Below, piece after piece: positions 15,460 through 18,070 of a DNA stretch of 18,070 nucleotides. The notes under the pieces were generated by a model. That model ran no database searches, was not told the origin of the DNA, and saw only the letters and a list, made by a program, of their open reading frames with translations. Made by a program: the position numbers and the translations under genes. The number at the start of each line of letters is the position of its first letter. The first letter of the stretch is position 1. The DNA comes from Methanobacteriota archaeon (lineage in GTDB: Archaea; Thermoplasmatota; Poseidoniia; Poseidoniales; Poseidoniaceae): NCBI GenBank assembly GCA_002707335.2, contig PAMN02000005.1, forward strand, positions 23,387 through 41,456. Reading direction: 5' to 3'.

Positions 15460-18070
15460 TTCCACATGTCATCAGAATACAAGTCATAATCTGATGTTTT
15501 GGCAAATGTCGGGTCGTTACCAGCACTTAATGATGCGAAATCAGTATCAGATAAACCTCCTTTTGTGGGGGAAGTTTTCGCAAATTCCTCAGCCGTTTTT
15601 GCTTCTCTAATTTTGCGCTTTTTCTTTCTTCTCGCCCTGATTCTCCATACAATTAGACCTAAGAAAATAGTAGGGTATATCCAAATTTGAGAAAGAATGT
15701 AGAACCACGTAACTACTACTCTAAACTCTATTTCTTCGCCAGAATATAACGATTCCATGGAGATTGTTATTTGTTGTCTTCCATCATCTAAGTACTCTAC
15801 CTTCTCCCATCCATTAGCGGTTTGGAAGTCTTGTAATTCAATTCCATCTGGCATGATGAAGGTCACATCACCTCTAAGATCTGAATCTGTTTTCTCATTC
15901 AATTGGACATCAACTGGATCAGTCTCAAATCTAACCGGTTCACCATTGTTGTCTAAAGTTAGACCTCCGCCACTCATATCCAAGAATTGTAATCCAAAAA
16001 TCTGGAAAAGATTGCTGAATTTTTGTGCTGCAGCCAAGAATGGACTTGTAAGAGCTGTTGTCACACCGAAAGTAGGATCTCCGTCGAGAACTCCACTCCA
16101 ACCATTTGTAATTCCTGCCTCTAATGTGAATTCGGGAATCTCAATTTCAAAAGTAATAGGTGTATTATCATCCATAGAAGTCCCAATTCCTCCGAGATTG
16201 TCTAAATTCGTGATTATTTGAATTCCAGACAAATCAATCTCTACCATTTCATCTTCTACTGAGAGTTCATCTGCTAAATCATGCATTTCTTCTGTAAAAT
16301 CTTTTCCAAAGTCATCAACTAATCTTTCGAATCCTTCTGCAGTAAATTCAACCTCTTTTGTATCGCCATCTGTAATCTCTATTTCTTTGGTATAAGGTTC
16401 GGCAAGCCTACCTCCAATCTCAAATCCTAATCTTAACAGGTCGGAAGGAATTACTTCAAGTTCTACAGTTGTATTTTCTGTCTTCAATTCGTCTAGTATT
16501 TCATCTGGGATTTTGATTCTGTATAGGTCAACCTTTGCTTTGAAAGATGCTGTTAGGTCAATACTAGGCCCCCATTCATTGAAATTTAATTCACTAACAT
16601 CTAATTCAACATCTAAGTCAACGCACGACCAATCTGCCTCATCAGCAGAACATATTTCATTTCCATTGCTATCTACAATCGCATGTCTTGGGTCGTAAGC
16701 GCCCGGCTTGGCTATCGAAATTTCTACCTGGTCAGCAGCGTTTGTTCGCTCAATCAATTCAAAGGATTGCTCTCCTGTTGCGGTTTGCATCCATGCGGGG
16801 AGAATTATTTCCAATTTCAGTTCTGAAGGAGGTAAACCATCCGGAATCATATCCTGGAGTAAATCTTGACCAAATTTTGTATCTATGGTCAGTCCTGAAT
16901 CAAGTAAGTCGTGGAAATCACTCTCTTGTATTGCATCCAAAAAACCTGTATCATCATCAACTTGTTCCTTAATCAAGTCCAAAATTCTCAATTCAAAGGT
17001 TGAGGATGTTGAACGGAGATAAATTGGATGCTCGCCGTTCATTGCTGATTGGCCTTCGATACAGAAGTACGCATTCATTCCTGGAGGAAGCGTTTCAGGA
17101 CAATCTGGATGCGAATAATTCAATCCTCCTGGCTCCTCAGAAATTCCTACGTTGAGAGAATTTGACACCCAACTAGCGTCGCTCATCGTAATGTCACTTA
17201 CCCCAGAAACTGATTCCTCTATGGCATCACCTACAGAGTCCATTGGGAAATTTGATGTGAAATTATCAAGATCTACTAAATCATTGTGATATGCTAGCCT
17301 TATTCCATCTGATGTTATCCATGGAATACGGGCATTTTCTGTAACATCCACCATTGAGATTCCCCAATCACTCATAGTTGATTCATCGATGTGATTTATT
17401 CCTGCGAGAATATCGATGTAAACCGAATCCTCATCAGACATATCCAGAGTAACTCCTAGAGTGATTCCTGTTTCGTCTTGACCAACTACTACACTTTGGG
17501 TCTGGGTTGAATTTCTGTGAGCAATATCGATGCTAACTGTTTGATCGATTCTTTGACTTCCTAGCGGAGCGTTTGAATGGTCAATTGTCCATTGTGCAGC
17601 CATGTAAGAAGGAGGGCCTGACTTTACAACTTGGATACCATTAGCGTCAACCCCTCTGATTGTTGCAAAATCTGGTGGATTGATTATGAATACAGATTTG
17701 TGCCCAGGTTCACTGAACAAATCAAACTCAGAGGTTATTTCTGAACCCATTGCCAACATTCCTTTGTAGACTCTTTCCAGAGTTAGAGGGTCTACTCCTC
17801 CAAGATTGAAGGTGGATGTTGAAAGAGAAACATTGGCCAGTACAGAGAAACAAATTGGCGGGTCAAATGCATTCTCAGATGAGGCTCCCTCTCCCCCATA
17901 GATAGAATCCGTCCCAGGATCATCTGTACAATCTGTAGTTATCCCAGATTCTGTAATTGAATTTGTATAACTAGAATCAATTGAATTTACCGTTCCAAAA
18001 CCAGAGTCTAACAAATCTTCAATCGTATCATTTACTTCAAGAATCAACTTCTCTTTGACTGTTGGAGTCC
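15453..18070 (-). CDS. Large membrane-anchored surface protein of unknown family, 5' truncated by window edge
   Basis: The frame is open from the right edge to a TGA at 15453, giving more than 870 residues. A TTG at 18047 is an in-frame possibility, but codons upstream (TPTVKEK) remain open and there is no signal peptide there, so the true start is outside. I do not recognise the family. The ectodomain is acidic and beta-type, with amphipathic stretches around EELDLADEL-like helices, a few cysteines (CPETLPPGMNAYFC, CSADEADWSC), and a C-terminal beta domain before the membrane. A single helix at about 778-801 counted from the TTG (SQIWIYPTIFLGLIVW) is followed by RIRARRKKKRK. This gives a type I orientation with a roughly 60-residue cytoplasmic tail rich in Asp, Tyr and Ser (SDYDLYSDDMWNQ). 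Surface location is inferred from topology and the neighbouring genes. It converges with uvrC. Confidence 0.82.
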   Translation of the reverse strand, partial: TPTVKEKLILEVNDTIEDLLDSGFGTVNSIDSSYTNSITESGITTDCTDDPGTDSIYGGEGASSENAFDPPICFSVLANVSLSTSTFNLGGVDPLTLERVYKGMLAMGSEITSEFDLFSEPGHKSVFIINPPDFATIRGVDANGIQVVKSGPPSYMAAQWTIDHSNAPLGSQRIDQTVSIDIAHRNSTQTQSVVVGQDETGITLGVTLDMSDEDSVYIDILAGINHIDESTMSDWGISMVDVTENARIPWITSDGIRLAYHNDLVDLDNFTSNFPMDSVGDAIEESVSGVSDITMSDASWVSNSLNVGISEEPGGLNYSHPDCPETLPPGMNAYFCIEGQSAMNGEHPIYLRSTSSTFELRILDLIKEQVDDDTGFLDAIQESDFHDLLDSGLTIDTKFGQDLLQDMIPDGLPPSELKLEIILPAWMQTATGEQSFELIERTNAADQVEISIAKPGAYDPRHAIVDSNGNEICSADEADWSCVDLDVELDVSELNFNEWGPSIDLTASFKAKVDLYRIKIPDEILDELKTENTTVELEVIPSDLLRLGFEIGGRLAEPYTKEIEITDGDTKEVEFTAEGFERLVDDFGKDFTEEMHDLADELSVEDEMVEIDLSGIQIITNLDNLGGIGTSMDDNTPITFEIEIPEFTLEAGITNGWSGVLDGDPTFGVTTALTSPFLAAAQKFSNLFQIFGLQFLDMSGGGLTLDNNGEPVRFETDPVDVQLNEKTDSDLRGDVTFIMPDGIELQDFQTANGWEKVEYLDDGRQQITISMESLYSGEEIEFRVVVTWFYILSQIWIYPTIFLGLIVWRIRARRKKKRKIREAKTAEEFAKTSPTKGGLSDTDFASLSAGNDPTFAKTSDYDLYSDDMWNQ

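Noticed and set aside
18045..18047. TTG at 18047 as the true start of the last gene
   Set aside because: The frame stays open to the window edge and no signal peptide follows the TTG, although the protein is clearly membrane-anchored with a large ectodomain.

Overview
The window looks like a stretch of an AT-rich marine archaeal chromosome, most likely Marine Group II Euryarchaeota (Candidatus Poseidoniales). This is inferred from overall character, not from a marker gene. The support is: very large secreted or membrane-anchored acidic proteins with PKD/Ig-like, beta-helix and thrombospondin-type-3-like repeats; short intergenic gaps without Shine-Dalgarno sequences, which suggests leaderless transcripts; a GT2/GT4 glycosyltransferase pair; a winged-helix/STAND ATPase; and a bacterial-type UvrC, which mesophilic archaea are known to carry. 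No rRNA, tRNA, CRISPR array, transposase or integrase was seen. No gene-free stretch exceeds about 90 bases.

Layout, left to right. (1) 1-1532 (-): 3'-truncated secreted protein with a PPC-like domain and many Asp-rich DxDxDG calcium-type repeats, including an 87-bp tandem repeat. (2) 1577-2848 (-): GT4 glycosyltransferase. (3) 2933-3706 (+): GT2 glycosyltransferase, divergent from the GT4. (4) 3703-4551 (-): four-helix membrane protein. (5) 4589-6916 (-): secreted acidic protein with an unusual Cys/aromatic/His-rich segment and a C-terminal anchor. (6) 6964-11529 (-): 1521-residue type I surface protein with a beta-helix followed by about six PKD-like domains. (7) 11605-13647 (-): winged-helix plus STAND NTPase plus helical repeats. 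(8) 13735-15459 (+): UvrC. (9) 15453-18070 (-): 5'-truncated large surface protein with one C-terminal membrane helix.

How the genes may work together (inference). The window is mainly a cell-surface locus. Genes 7, 6, 5 and 4 lie on one strand with gaps of about 35-75 bases, so the STAND regulator may be co-transcribed with, or control, the surface proteins. The two glycosyltransferases could help build a glycan for a surface rich in N-glycosylation sequons; the 1521-residue protein alone has about 37 by eye. UvrC (nucleotide excision repair) looks like an unrelated housekeeping insertion.

No clear new defence or enzymatic system stands out. The best second looks are the STAND regulator, the Cys-micro-repeat segment of the 775-residue protein, the unrecognised 864+ residue protein, and a shared purine-rich sequence just after four start codons.
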